Source of the DNA: Comamonadaceae bacterium
GTDB lineage: Bacteria; Pseudomonadota; Gammaproteobacteria; Burkholderiales; Burkholderiaceae_C
Assembly: GCA_027484105.1 (NCBI GenBank)
Contig: JAIXUG010000005.1
Span: 124,001 to 188,000 of the forward strand
Direction: 5' to 3'
Length of the DNA stretch: 64,000 nt
The translations under genes were made by a program, and so were the position numbers. Positions 26,074-35,138 of the stretch are shown piece by piece. Numbering within the stretch: the first letter of the stretch is position 1; the number at the start of each line of letters is the position of its first letter. Below the pieces are notes generated by a model, which saw nothing but the letters and a program-made list of their open reading frames with translations, was not told the origin of the DNA and ran no database searches.

Positions 26074-27015
26074 ATGAAATCGCCTTTCAACTACAAGCAC
26101 TTGTATTACTTTTGGGTCGTCGCCAAAGAAGGTGGCATCACGCGTGCGGCCGACAAGCTCGACATGGCGGTGCAAACGGTGAGCGCGCAAGTGCGTGAAT
26201 TGGAAAAATCGCTCGGTTATGCCTTGCTCAAGCCAGCAGGGCGAGGGCTGGTCCTGACCGATGCAGGCCTGGCCGCCATGCAACAGGCCGATCAAATTTT
26301 TCAGCTGGGTGAGGACCTGCCCGCTAAAGTGCGGGATGCCGTGAGTTCTCCCACCGTGCGCCTGGCTGTGGGCATCTCGGATGGATTGCCCAAATTGGTG
26401 GTGCGTCAGCTGATGCAACCGGTCATGAGCGAACCGCACCTGCGCTTGTTGTGCCATGAAGGGGAGTTCGACGACTTGTTGGGCGACTTGGCGCTGCACC
26501 GCTTGGATGTGGTGCTGTCGGACCGCCCTGCCCCCACCAATGCCAACCTCAAGCTGTACAACCACGCCTTGGCCTCATCGGCCGTGTCCTGGTATGGCAG
26601 TGCAGCGCTGGTGAAGGCAGCGCGCAAAACATTCCCGGCCAGTCTGGCCGAAGTGCCCGTGCTGCTGCCCACCGAACACACTGCCGTGCGAACACGCCTG
26701 GACCATTGGTTTGAGCACCACGGCATCCGCCCGCGCATCGTTGGCGAATTCGAAGACAGCGCCTTGCTCAAGACCTTTGGTGAAAGCGGCATGGGGGTGT
26801 TCCCGGCCGCCGAATGCATCCACGACGAGTTGCTGGCGCATTACGCGGTGCAAAAACTCGGGGCCTGCGAAGGCGTGAAGGAAAACTTCTATGCCATCGG
26901 CACCGAAAAGAAAGTGCAACACCCCCTGGTGCAACGCTTGCTTCTGGGCGCTGTCCTCCCCCCCATTGAAAACCCGCATGGGCGAGCGGACCACCACCGG
27001 ATGGGCATCCGGTGA
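26074..27015 (+). CDS. LysR-family regulator, NhaR-like
   Basis: A 313-residue LysR-type regulator. It begins SPFNYKHLYYFWVVAKEGGITRAA, the characteristic N-terminus of the NhaR group, with the helix-turn-helix covering roughly residues 18-40 (TRAADKLDMAVQTVSAQVRELE). The substrate-binding domain follows. NhaR in enterics activates the sodium-proton antiporter nhaA in response to Na+, but no nhaA is in the window, so the target here is unknown. The gene is divergent from the MFS carrier and convergent with the TerC gene (13 bases apart). Confidence 0.85.
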   Translation: MKSPFNYKHLYYFWVVAKEGGITRAADKLDMAVQTVSAQVRELEKSLGYALLKPAGRGLVLTDAGLAAMQQADQIFQLGEDLPAKVRDAVSSPTVRLAVGISDGLPKLVVRQLMQPVMSEPHLRLLCHEGEFDDLLGDLALHRLDVVLSDRPAPTNANLKLYNHALASSAVSWYGSAALVKAARKTFPASLAEVPVLLPTEHTAVRTRLDHWFEHHGIRPRIVGEFEDSALLKTFGESGMGVFPAAECIHDELLAHYAVQKLGACEGVKENFYAIGTEKKVQHPLVQRLLLGAVLPPIENPHGRADHHRMGIR

Positions 27016-27027
27016 TGGCCTTGGGCT

Positions 27028-27990
27028 TCAAGAATGGGCTGAAGACGAGGAAGAAGACCGCACGCTCAACACCATGGTGATGGACAAAATCGCCACCACC
27101 ACACCCAGTGAGATGGCCACCGGGATTTTGAAAACATCGATCAGGCACATCTTCGTACCGATGAAGACCAGGATGACTGCCAAACCGTAGTTGAGCAAAT
27201 GGAACTTGCTGGCCACGGCCGCGAGCAGAAAGTACATGGCGCGCAGACCCAAGATGGCGAACACGTTGCTGGTCAGCACAATGAAGGGGTCGGTCGTGAT
27301 GGCAAAGATGGCGGGAATGGAGTCCACCGCAAAGATCACATCGGTCAAGGCAATCAGGCAGATCACCATGAACAAAGGCGTGGCGATTTTCTGGCCATTT
27401 TCGATGGTCCAGAACTTTTCACCGTCATAGTTCTTGCTGACGGGCAATAATTTGCGCAACAACTTGAGGGCAGGGTTGTCGTCCAGCGAAGGTTCCTGCC
27501 CTGCTGCCCACCACATCTTGACACCCGTGAGGATCAGGAAGGCACCAAAGACATACAAGATCCAGTGGAACTGCTGGAGCAACCAGCCGCCCACCAAAAT
27601 CATGACGGTGCGCAGCACGATGGCCCCAATGATGCCGATCATCAGCACACGCTTTTGAAAGTGCGCAGGCACCGCGAAATAGGTGAAGATCATCAGGAAG
27701 ACAAAAATATTGTCCACCGCCAGCGATTTCTCAATCAGGTAGCCGGTCAGGAATTCCAGCGACTTGGTGTTGGCCAATTCAAGCGAACCGGTGGTGTCCT
27801 TGATGGCCCACCAAAACAGGCCATTGAACAAAAAGCTCAGCGCGATCCAGATCAGCGACCAATTGAGCGCCTCTTTGACGCCGATGTCGTGTGCACCCTG
27901 CTTTTGCAGCAGCACAAAATCGACAAAGAGCGAGGCCAAGACGATGGCCACAAACGTCACCCACAGCCACAAGGGCGCCACGGTTTCCAT
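27028..27990 (-). CDS. TerC/Alx-family integral membrane protein
   Basis: A 320-residue membrane protein with about nine hydrophobic segments. The family's acidic motifs are visible as EKSLAVDNIFVFLMIF and DVIFAVDSIPAIFAIT. Alx/TerC proteins are implicated in Mn2+ export or metal and redox homeostasis. I start at ATG 27990 because AAAGG stands five bases upstream; an in-frame GTG two codons earlier is less well placed. The C-terminus is a Ser-rich tail. The leader can form a hairpin but I could not build a yybP-ykoY riboswitch from it. Confidence 0.87.
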   Translation of the reverse strand: METVAPLWLWVTFVAIVLASLFVDFVLLQKQGAHDIGVKEALNWSLIWIALSFLFNGLFWWAIKDTTGSLELANTKSLEFLTGYLIEKSLAVDNIFVFLMIFTYFAVPAHFQKRVLMIGIIGAIVLRTVMILVGGWLLQQFHWILYVFGAFLILTGVKMWWAAGQEPSLDDNPALKLLRKLLPVSKNYDGEKFWTIENGQKIATPLFMVICLIALTDVIFAVDSIPAIFAITTDPFIVLTSNVFAILGLRAMYFLLAAVASKFHLLNYGLAVILVFIGTKMCLIDVFKIPVAISLGVVVAILSITMVLSVRSSSSSSAHS

Positions 27991-28006
27991 AAACACCTTT
28001 CAGTTT

Positions 28007-28043
28007 GTTTTGCTGCCCCGTCTGTTTCACTCCCTCAGCAAAC
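28007..28043 (-). promoter_or_regulatory. Leader hairpin of the TerC gene
   Basis: In the leader RNA, GTTTGCTG pairs with CAGCAAAAC (28036-28043 with 28007-28015 on the plus strand), leaving a purine-rich loop, about 17 bases before the start codon. It may shape translation, but no known riboswitch core is evident. Confidence 0.35.
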
Positions 28044-28112
28044 AAGTCATACGGGTCTTGCAAGGGGTGAAGTCTAGGTCAGAAACTGAAATAAATTTCT
28101 GAAAAAAATGGT

Positions 28113-28129
28113 TTTTTACTTCGTAAAAA
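28113..28129. terminator. AT-rich hairpin upstream of TerC gene
   Basis: Perfect 7-base arms TTTTTAC and GTAAAAA around a three-base loop. It lies upstream of the TerC coding region and downstream of the ABC binding-protein gene; its role is unclear. Confidence 0.3.
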
Positions 28130-28214
28130 CGGGAATATTAAACTGGTTTTGAACCCATGAAGCAGCGCATGAAATGGCGTGCGCCTCTGTGGGGCGCGTC
28201 GGTGAGAAAGGCAT

Positions 28215-28251
28215 AAAAAAAACCGTCAAAACCCGTTCGGATTTTGACGGT
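28215..28251 (-). terminator. Rho-independent terminator of the liv-type operon
   Basis: Ten-base arms ACCGTCAAAA (28222-28231) and TTTTGACGGT (28242-28251) with an inner CCG/CGG pair; an eight-base A run on the plus strand gives the U tract for leftward transcripts. It stands 25 bases after the substrate-binding-protein gene. Confidence 0.85.
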
Positions 28252-28276
28252 CTGCGATCCAATCGCGCGGTTCGAT

Positions 28277-29446
28277 TTACTTCTTGTCGGAGAAGTAACC
28301 GGATGTCACCTTCCAACGGCCATCGACAATTTGGGACATGCGCGATGCATTGCTGCCCAAACGTTTGGTGGGGCTGAAGGTCATCTCAGTGGTGCCGAAA
28401 ATATCGGGCGGGATCACCATCGTGTCCATGGCCTTGATGATGCTCTCGGTGCTCAGGTTCGCGCCAGATTTATCAACAGCACGCATGAACGCGTCCATGA
28501 TGATGTAGCCATAGACGGAGAACACCGTCGGGTCTTCGTTGTACTTGGTCTTGTACTTGTTGGCCCAGAAACGGATGGGCTGTGCAGCCTCGTCCAGGTA
28601 GGGGTGCTGGGTCGTCATGGTGGCGTAAAAACCATTCATGGCAGGGCCACCCAACTTGTGGATCAGGTCGGTGTAGGCTGCACTTGAGCCCATAAACGTC
28701 GGGTTGAAGCCCAGACGACGCGCTGTGGCAATGCCGCCAATGGTTTCGCGGATGATGGTGCCCATGACCACGAAGTCGCACTTGGACGAGGCCAGCTTTT
28801 GCATCTGCGATGCAAAGTCGGTGGCACCGCGCTTGTAAGTGGTGACTTCGGCAAACTGCATGCCGATGCTCTTGAGGCCTTCTTCGGCACCACGGAACAC
28901 TTCCAGACCGAATTCATCGTCCTGGTGCATCGCGCAAATTTGCTTAGCGTTCTTTTCTTTCACCAAAATCGGCACACCCAAACGCATCTGGTCATAGTAG
29001 GTGGCAAAACCAGCATACTTGAGCTTGTGGAAGGGCTCGTACATTTCACGCGCGGCCGTGACCGGTAAGAAGTTGATCACGTTTTTCTGGAACTGCACCG
29101 GCATGGCGGCCATGTTTTGTGCCGTACCAATGTGGCCAATCATGGCAAAAATCTTGTCCTGGTTGACCAGCTTTTGCGCAGCCAGCACGGCGCGGCGCGG
29201 ATCATAGGCCGAGTCTTCCACCAGCAACTTGAACTTGCGGCCATTGATGCCGCCTTGCTCGTTGGCCTCATCCACGCGCAGCATCATCCCCAGGCGAACT
29301 TGTTTGCCAAAGCCCGCCAAGGGGCCGGACAAATCCTGGATGGAACCGAGCACGATTTCGTTTTTGGACACGCCTTGCGTTTGGGCCGTGGCCGCACCAG
29401 CGGTCACGGCCATCGCTGCAGCGATCAGGCAGAGTTTGAGTTTCAT
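28277..29446 (-). CDS. ABC transporter substrate-binding protein (LivK-like)
   Basis: A 389-residue periplasmic binding protein. A signal peptide covers about residues 1-21 (MKLKLCLIAAAMAVTAGAATA), after which GVSKNEIVLGSIQDLSGP starts the type I periplasmic-binding fold typical of branched-chain amino acid and aromatic or carboxylic acid binders. The ATG at 29446 follows AGGAGA. It is the last gene of the operon livH-M-G-F, acyl-CoA ligase, binding protein, and a terminator follows. With a ligase in the same operon the ligand is more likely an organic acid than an amino acid. Confidence 0.9.
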   Translation of the reverse strand: MKLKLCLIAAAMAVTAGAATAQTQGVSKNEIVLGSIQDLSGPLAGFGKQVRLGMMLRVDEANEQGGINGRKFKLLVEDSAYDPRRAVLAAQKLVNQDKIFAMIGHIGTAQNMAAMPVQFQKNVINFLPVTAAREMYEPFHKLKYAGFATYYDQMRLGVPILVKEKNAKQICAMHQDDEFGLEVFRGAEEGLKSIGMQFAEVTTYKRGATDFASQMQKLASSKCDFVVMGTIIRETIGGIATARRLGFNPTFMGSSAAYTDLIHKLGGPAMNGFYATMTTQHPYLDEAAQPIRFWANKYKTKYNEDPTVFSVYGYIIMDAFMRAVDKSGANLSTESIIKAMDTMVIPPDIFGTTEMTFSPTKRLGSNASRMSQIVDGRWKVTSGYFSDKK

Positions 29447-29495
29447 GTTGCAGGTCTCCTGTGGTGTGTAAAGGTGATGAAGAAAGTGAATGGAC

Positions 29496-31352
29496 TCAGC
29501 GGTACATCGCCTCAATTTGGGGCGCGTATTTTTTCTCAACCAGTTTGCGCTTGAGCTTCATGGTCGGTGTCAGTTCTTCGTCCTCAGCGCTCAGCTGGGT
29601 GTCGAGCAGCCAGAATTTCTTGATCTGCTCAACACGGGCAAACTTCTTGTTGACCCGGTCCAACTCGGCCTGGATCAGGCCTTGCACCTCGGCGCTGTGT
29701 GTGAGGCTGGCGTAGTTGGAGAAAGGCACATCGTGGTCCTGGGCGTATTTCTCGACGTTTTCCTGGTCAATCATGACGATCACAGTCAGGTAGGGGCGTT
29801 TGTCGCCGATGACCACCGCGTCTGTGACATAGGGCGAGAATTTCAATTCGTTTTCCAACTCGCTGGGGGTGATGTTTTTGCCGCCAGCCGTGATGATGAT
29901 GTCTTTCATCCGGTCCGTGATGCGGAAAAACCCTTCCTCGTCCACCACACCCACATCGCCCGTGTGCAGCCAGCCGTCGGCATCGATGGCCTCGGCGGTT
30001 TTTTCGGGCAGGTTCAGGTAGCCCATGAACACATTGGGTCCGCGCACCAGAATTTCGCCCGTCACAGGGTCGATGCGCATCTCGTTGTAATCGGCCGCCG
30101 GGCCAATCGAGCCAGGCTTGATGCGGTCGGCAGGCACACCCGTCGCAGCGCCACAGGTTTCGGTCATGCCCCAGACCTCCAGCATGGGCAGGCCCAAAGC
30201 CAGGTACCAACGCACCAACTCGGGTGAAATGGGCGCCGCACCGGTGACCAAAAAGCGCGCACGGTGGATGCCGATCATCTTGCGCACATTGTTCAGCGCC
30301 AGCATCCGTGCCACATGAAAGCGCAGCTTCAAGCTGCCTGGCACCGGTTTTTGCGCCAGCACCAAATCAGCCACCTGTTGGCCCACACCAATGGCCCAGC
30401 CGTACACGGCTTGCTGCAGCCCCCCCGCTTCCTTGAGGGCAATCATCACGCCCGAGTAAAACTTTTCCCACACGCGGGGCACGGCCGTGAACACGGTGGG
30501 TGCAATCTCGCGCACGTTTTCGGGCACGGTTTCGGGGTTCTCGACGAAATTGAGTTTGGCGCCGGTGTACATCGAGAAATACTCGCCGCCCATGCGCTCC
30601 GCAATGTGGCACAGCGGCAAAAAGCACATGCATTCGTCGCGCTCGTCGCGGGCAATCAAGGTGTTGTAGCCCCGCACGGTGTAGACCAGACCGTGGTGGC
30701 TGTGCATGCCACCCTTGGGTTTGCCGGTGGTGCCCGAGGTGTAGACCAAAATGGCCAGCTCTTCGGGTTTGCAGGCCGCGCTGCGCTGCATGAGCATGTC
30801 GGGGTGTTGCTGGGCGTGCGCGCGGCCCAGGGCACGAAGGTCTTGCAGACTGATAACCTGGGGGTCTTGGAAGTCGCGTAGTCCGTCCATGTCGAACACC
30901 ACGATCTTTTGCAGCAGGGGCAAGGTCTCGCGCACGGCCAGGGCTTTGTCGAGTTGTTCATCGTCTTCGACAAACAGCACGCGGGTGCCTGAGTCTTCGC
31001 ACAGGTAATGCACCTGCTCGGCCGCGTCGGTCGGGTAAATGCCGTTGGACACGCCTCCGGCGCTCAGCACGGCCAAGTCGCACAGTACCCATTCGATGTT
31101 GGTGTTGGACAGGATGGACGCCGTGTGCCGCGCCTCAAAACCCAATGCCATCAGACCGTGGCCGATCTCGCGCACAGCCTGAGCGGTCTCGTTCCAGGTC
31201 CAGCTGCGCCAAATACCCAGGTCTTTTTGACGCATCCACACATGGGGGCCGCGAGCGGCCACCGCGTTCCAAAAGATGGCAGGGATGGTCTCGCCCGCCA
31301 TGACGACTTCTTTTTGCGGCGCAATGCCGGAGGTGTCCCAGAGTTGGCTCAT
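29496..31352 (-). CDS. Long-chain-type acyl-CoA synthetase (AMP-binding)
   Basis: A 618-residue ligase of the long FadD15/ACSL-like type. The P-loop reads YTSGTTGKPKGG (204-215), the adenylate motif is WGMTETCGA, the hinge follows DGWLHTGDVG, and the catalytic Lys region includes TAGGKNITPSE. It activates a carboxylic acid with ATP and CoA. Three bases separate it from the LivF-like ATPase gene and 49 from the binding-protein gene, so import and activation of the same acid are encoded together. Whether that acid feeds the carboxylase pathway nearby is a reasonable hypothesis. Confidence 0.92.
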   Translation of the reverse strand: MSQLWDTSGIAPQKEVVMAGETIPAIFWNAVAARGPHVWMRQKDLGIWRSWTWNETAQAVREIGHGLMALGFEARHTASILSNTNIEWVLCDLAVLSAGGVSNGIYPTDAAEQVHYLCEDSGTRVLFVEDDEQLDKALAVRETLPLLQKIVVFDMDGLRDFQDPQVISLQDLRALGRAHAQQHPDMLMQRSAACKPEELAILVYTSGTTGKPKGGMHSHHGLVYTVRGYNTLIARDERDECMCFLPLCHIAERMGGEYFSMYTGAKLNFVENPETVPENVREIAPTVFTAVPRVWEKFYSGVMIALKEAGGLQQAVYGWAIGVGQQVADLVLAQKPVPGSLKLRFHVARMLALNNVRKMIGIHRARFLVTGAAPISPELVRWYLALGLPMLEVWGMTETCGAATGVPADRIKPGSIGPAADYNEMRIDPVTGEILVRGPNVFMGYLNLPEKTAEAIDADGWLHTGDVGVVDEEGFFRITDRMKDIIITAGGKNITPSELENELKFSPYVTDAVVIGDKRPYLTVIVMIDQENVEKYAQDHDVPFSNYASLTHSAEVQGLIQAELDRVNKKFARVEQIKKFWLLDTQLSAEDEELTPTMKLKRKLVEKKYAPQIEAMYR

Positions 31353-31355
31353 GTT

Positions 31356-32174
31356 TTATCTCCAGGTTTTCTTCTTTTTCCAGCGGCGGTCGGCGCGCAC
31401 GCCCTCTTCCTTCATGCCCAAGTAAAACTCCTTGATGTCCTCTTTTTCACGCAAACGGGCGCAGGTGTCTTCCATCACGATGCGGCCGTTTTCCAGCACA
31501 TAGCCGTAGTCCGAGGCGTTGAGCGCCATGTTGGCGTTTTGCTCAACCAGCAAGATGGTGGTGCCGCGTTCGCGGTTGATGCGCACCACGATCTCGAAGA
31601 TTTCCTTGGTCAGCTTCGGAGACAGGCCCAGGCTGGGCTCGTCCAGCAAGATCAAATCGGGGCTGGCCATCAGCGCGCGGCTGATCGCCAGCATCTGCTG
31701 CTGGCCCCCCGAGAGCAAGCCCGCGTCTTGCGCAGCGCGTTCGCGCAGGATGGGAAAGTAGTTGTAGACGGCCTCCATGTCGCGCGCCACGCCATCGCGG
31801 TCCTTGCGGGTGTAGGCGCCCATGAGCAAGTTGTCGCGAATCGACAGCAGCGGGAACACCTCGCGGCCTTCGGGCACATGCATCAGACCGCGCTGCACGA
31901 TGATGGCAGGGTCCAGCGCGGTGATGCTCTGGCCCTTGAACTCGATCGAGCCCTTGCGCGGGTCGATGATGCCGCTGATGGTTTTGAGGATGGTGGTTTT
32001 GCCTGCGCCATTGGAGCCGAGCACGGTGGCAATTTCGCCACGCCGCACCTGCAGGCTCACGCCGCGAATCGCCTTGATCGGGCCATAGGCGCTCTCCACG
32101 TTGAGAAGCTTGAGCATCACGTTGTCACCGGCGGCCTCCGGCGTGGTGTTCAGGGTCTGGATGGCTGCGCTCAT
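31356..32174 (-). CDS. ABC transporter ATP-binding protein (LivF-like)
   Basis: A 272-residue ATPase. Walker A is GSNGAGKTT (53-61), the signature is LSGGQQQ (154-160) and Walker B is LILLDEPSLGL. The order and overlaps (four bases with the LivG-like gene) match the second ATPase of a branched-chain-type importer. Compared with E. coli LivF it has an N-terminal extension of about 17 residues and a very basic tail (RRWKKKKTWR). Confidence 0.93.
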   Translation of the reverse strand: MSAAIQTLNTTPEAAGDNVMLKLLNVESAYGPIKAIRGVSLQVRRGEIATVLGSNGAGKTTILKTISGIIDPRKGSIEFKGQSITALDPAIIVQRGLMHVPEGREVFPLLSIRDNLLMGAYTRKDRDGVARDMEAVYNYFPILRERAAQDAGLLSGGQQQMLAISRALMASPDLILLDEPSLGLSPKLTKEIFEIVVRINRERGTTILLVEQNANMALNASDYGYVLENGRIVMEDTCARLREKEDIKEFYLGMKEEGVRADRRWKKKKTWR

Positions 32175-33004
32175 GCGGCACCTCCGGGCACATGGTTTTC
32201 ACGGCGCAGGGCCGACACATCGTCCACCGAGCCCAAATAGGCCTCGATCACGCCAGGGTCGCTTTGCACCTGGCTGGGCGTGCCGGTAGCGAGTTCTTCG
32301 CCCTGGCTCATGGCCAGCACACGGTCCGAGACTTTGGAGACCAGGCTCATGTCGTGCTCGACCATGAGGACGGTGATGCCCAGCTCGTTTTTGATGTCCG
32401 AGATCCAGAACGCCATGTCGTCGGTTTCCTCGACGTTCAGGCCCGAGGAAGGCTCGTCCAACAGCAGCAGCTTGGGCTCGGTGCACAAAGCGCGGGCCAG
32501 TTCGACCACTTTGCGCACGCCATAAGGCAGGCCTGCCACCATCGAATCGCGGTGGTGCTGCAGGTCCAGAAAGTCGATGACTTCTTCGACTTTTTCACGC
32601 GCCTGGATTTCAGCGGCGCGGGTTTTGGCACTGAAGAACATTTCGCTCCACAAACCCGTTTGTCGGTGTGTGTGGCGACCGATCAAAAGGTTTTGCAGCA
32701 CGGTGGCGTGCTCGAAGAGCTCAATGTTCTGGAAAGTACGTGCGATGCCCAAGCCCGCAATCTGGTGCGGCGGCAAGTCGGTCAGGCGCAGCGTGCCTTG
32801 CGGCCCGGCGTAATCGATCACCCCGGTGGTGGGGGTGTAGATGCGGCTGATCAGGTTGAACACGGTGGTCTTGCCAGCCCCGTTGGGACCAATCAGGGTG
32901 AAGACCTCGCCGCGTTTGACGTCGAAGCTGACCTTGTTGACGGCCAGCACGCCGCCAAAGCGCACACTCAGGTCCTGGGCGGATAAAAGGATGTCTGCGT
33001 TCAT
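32171..33004 (-). CDS. ABC transporter ATP-binding protein (LivG-like)
   Basis: A 277-residue ATPase with Walker A GPNGAGKTT (39-47), a variant signature LPYGVRKVVELA rather than LSGGQ, and Walker B LLLLDEPSSGL. The DEPSSGLN and final AYLGS segments are typical of LivG. It overlaps both neighbouring genes by four bases, indicating coupled translation in the importer operon. Confidence 0.93.
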   Translation of the reverse strand: MNADILLSAQDLSVRFGGVLAVNKVSFDVKRGEVFTLIGPNGAGKTTVFNLISRIYTPTTGVIDYAGPQGTLRLTDLPPHQIAGLGIARTFQNIELFEHATVLQNLLIGRHTHRQTGLWSEMFFSAKTRAAEIQAREKVEEVIDFLDLQHHRDSMVAGLPYGVRKVVELARALCTEPKLLLLDEPSSGLNVEETDDMAFWISDIKNELGITVLMVEHDMSLVSKVSDRVLAMSQGEELATGTPSQVQSDPGVIEAYLGSVDDVSALRRENHVPGGAA

Positions 33005-34077
33005 TTCAGGCGGTCCGACTTCTGGAACGATTTTTGGCGCTTGAACAGGCCACGGCGGTAAAACGGGAACAGCTGGAACCAGGTGCGCACCTTGAGCCAG
33101 CGGCCATACAAGCCCATGGGCTCAAACAGCACAAACGCGATCAGCACCAAGCCATAGACCGTGCCCTGCAAACCGGCCGCACCGCCAATGGCGGCGGGCA
33201 AAAAGTCTTTGCCCAATGCGATCAGCTGGGGCATGACGATCAGGAAAATCGCACCCAAGAAGGCGCCATGGATCGAGCCCAAACCGCCAATCACCACCAT
33301 CAAGAGCAAGTCAATCGACTGGATGATGCTGAACTGCTCGGGCGAGAGGAACTGGATTTTGTGCGCATACAAGGCGCCGCCAATGCCCGCCAACGCCGCC
33401 GACAAGGCGAAAGACAAAGTCTTGTAGCGTGCCAGGTGGATGCCCATGCTTTGCGCCGAAATTTCAGAGTCGCGGATGGCCACAAAGGCACGCCCGGTCG
33501 ATGAACGCAACAAATTCACAATGGCAAGGGTGGCCCCCACGGTGACCAGCAGGCACAGGAAGTAAAACTCTTCCGTGCTGTCGAGTTTCCAGCTGCCGAT
33601 GGCGGGATAACCCACCATCAGGCCGGCGTTGCCGCCCGTCACGCTTTCCCAGCGGGCCATGCCCTCTTCCACGATGAAGCCAAAGGCCAGCGTGGCCATG
33701 CCCAGGTAAATGCCTTTGACGCGCAGCGCCGGCAAGCCCACGATGACGCCCACGATGGCCGAGAACAAACCCGCACACACCAGCGCCAGCGGAAATGGCA
33801 CCCCGGCATTGACCATGACGGCCTGGGTGTAAGCCCCCACCCCTAAAAATGCGGCGTGACCCAGCGAGAACAAGCCGGTGAAACCCGCCAACAGCATCAG
33901 GCCCAGGCCCACCACCGCATAAATCAGCACAAAGGTCAGCTGGGCCAACCAGTACTCGGCCACCACCCAAGGCGCGGCCACCAAAAACAGGCCCAACAGG
34001 CTGTACCAGAACACATGGCCGCCGTGCTTGGCCAGCTTCACATCCTGGTTGTAGTCGGTTTTGAAAATGAAACGCAT
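33001..34077 (-). CDS. ABC transporter permease (LivM-like)
   Basis: A 358-residue inner-membrane permease with roughly nine or ten hydrophobic segments. LLAGFTGLFSLGHAAFLGVGAYTQA and the later RDSEISAQSMGIHLARYK match the LivM signature and its cytoplasmic coupling helix. A polar C-terminal tail follows. It starts nine bases after the LivH-like gene and overlaps the LivG-like gene by four. Confidence 0.92.
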   Translation of the reverse strand: MRFIFKTDYNQDVKLAKHGGHVFWYSLLGLFLVAAPWVVAEYWLAQLTFVLIYAVVGLGLMLLAGFTGLFSLGHAAFLGVGAYTQAVMVNAGVPFPLALVCAGLFSAIVGVIVGLPALRVKGIYLGMATLAFGFIVEEGMARWESVTGGNAGLMVGYPAIGSWKLDSTEEFYFLCLLVTVGATLAIVNLLRSSTGRAFVAIRDSEISAQSMGIHLARYKTLSFALSAALAGIGGALYAHKIQFLSPEQFSIIQSIDLLLMVVIGGLGSIHGAFLGAIFLIVMPQLIALGKDFLPAAIGGAAGLQGTVYGLVLIAFVLFEPMGLYGRWLKVRTWFQLFPFYRRGLFKRQKSFQKSDRLK

Positions 34078-34086
34078 GCCGGGGCC

Positions 34087-34962
34087 TCAGACTTTCTTGC
34101 GCAGTTGTTCGCCGAACAAGCCATTGGGCTTGAGCACCAGCATGAGCAACACCACGATGTAAGGCGCGATGTCCTTGAAGCCTTCAGGCAAATAAAAGCC
34201 TGAGAGCGACTCGACGATGCCAATCACCAGACCGCCCACGATGGCACCGGGCAAGCTGCCAAAGCCGCCCACCACGGCCGCAGGAAAAGCCTTCAGGCCG
34301 ATGAAGCCCATGTTGGCGTGCACAAAGGTGATCGGGGCCAACAGCAAACCCGCCACCGCCGCCACGGCGGCGGCCAAACCCCAGACCAGACCGTTGATCT
34401 GCCTGACCGGGATGCCCATGTAATAGGCGGCCAACTGGTTCTGCGAGGCCGCCTGCATGGCGATGCCCAGCTTGCTGTACTTGAACATGGCAAACAAACC
34501 CAGGCACAAAATGACCGTTGCACCGATCACCACCAACTGTTCCGACGCGATCACCAACCCCCCGAGGCGCAAGACCTCGCCCGCATAGGGCACAGGCAGG
34601 GTGTGGGTGTCAGTCCCGACATCCGGGATCATGGTGATCAAGCCGCGCAGCACATAGCCCACGCCGATGGTCAGCATGACGATGGAAAAAGCCGGTTGAC
34701 CCAGGATGGGGCGGATGACCAGACGTTCGATCAACACCCCAAATATGCCCATGGCCACAATGGCCGAAGGGACTGCAATCCAGAAAGGGAAACCCAGCAG
34801 CGTCATGGCAGCCAGGCCCGAAAAGGCCCCCACCATCATCAGGTCGCCCTGGGCAAAGCTCACCGTTTCGGTGGCCTTGTAAATCAGCACGAAACCCAGG
34901 GCAATGAGTCCGTAAATACAGCCCTGGGCCACACCGCTGATCAGCAGTTGCAGCAATTGCAC
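34087..34962 (-). CDS. ABC transporter permease (LivH-like)
   Basis: A 291-residue permease with about eight membrane segments. SGVAQGCIYGLIALGFVLIYKATETVSFAQGD at the N-terminus is the LivH signature, and QNQLAAYYMGIP matches the coupling helix. First gene of the importer operon; the 176-base gap upstream is shared with the divergent AtuA-like gene. Confidence 0.92.
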   Translation of the reverse strand: MQLLQLLISGVAQGCIYGLIALGFVLIYKATETVSFAQGDLMMVGAFSGLAAMTLLGFPFWIAVPSAIVAMGIFGVLIERLVIRPILGQPAFSIVMLTIGVGYVLRGLITMIPDVGTDTHTLPVPYAGEVLRLGGLVIASEQLVVIGATVILCLGLFAMFKYSKLGIAMQAASQNQLAAYYMGIPVRQINGLVWGLAAAVAAVAGLLLAPITFVHANMGFIGLKAFPAAVVGGFGSLPGAIVGGLVIGIVESLSGFYLPEGFKDIAPYIVVLLMLVLKPNGLFGEQLRKKV

Positions 34963-35085
34963 GCCTGTCTCCTTGGTTGGGGTGTCTTGCAGCGCACGTC
35001 AAAAGGAGGAGTGTTGAGCCCCCCCTGAGAGGCCTCCAGCTTTTGCGAACGACCGTGCGATTATGGATGTCTTACACGAGACTTT

Positions 35086-35103
35086 CCCTAGGGGTTGTCC
35101 CCC
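35086..35103. promoter_or_regulatory. Overlapping GC palindromes between livH-like and atuA-like genes
   Basis: CCCTAGGG (35086-35093) overlaps GGGGTTGTCCCC (35091-35102) in the divergent gap, 36 bases before the AtuA-like start. Two adjoining dyads in a divergent promoter suggest a regulator site; none is identified. Confidence 0.35.
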
Positions 35104-35138
35104 ATTTGAATCCATTCACAAGGCTTCAACATCCTTGC

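Noticed and set aside
27991..28140. yybP-ykoY manganese riboswitch before the TerC gene
   Set aside because: I could not find the conserved core helices and junction sequence; only simple hairpins are present.
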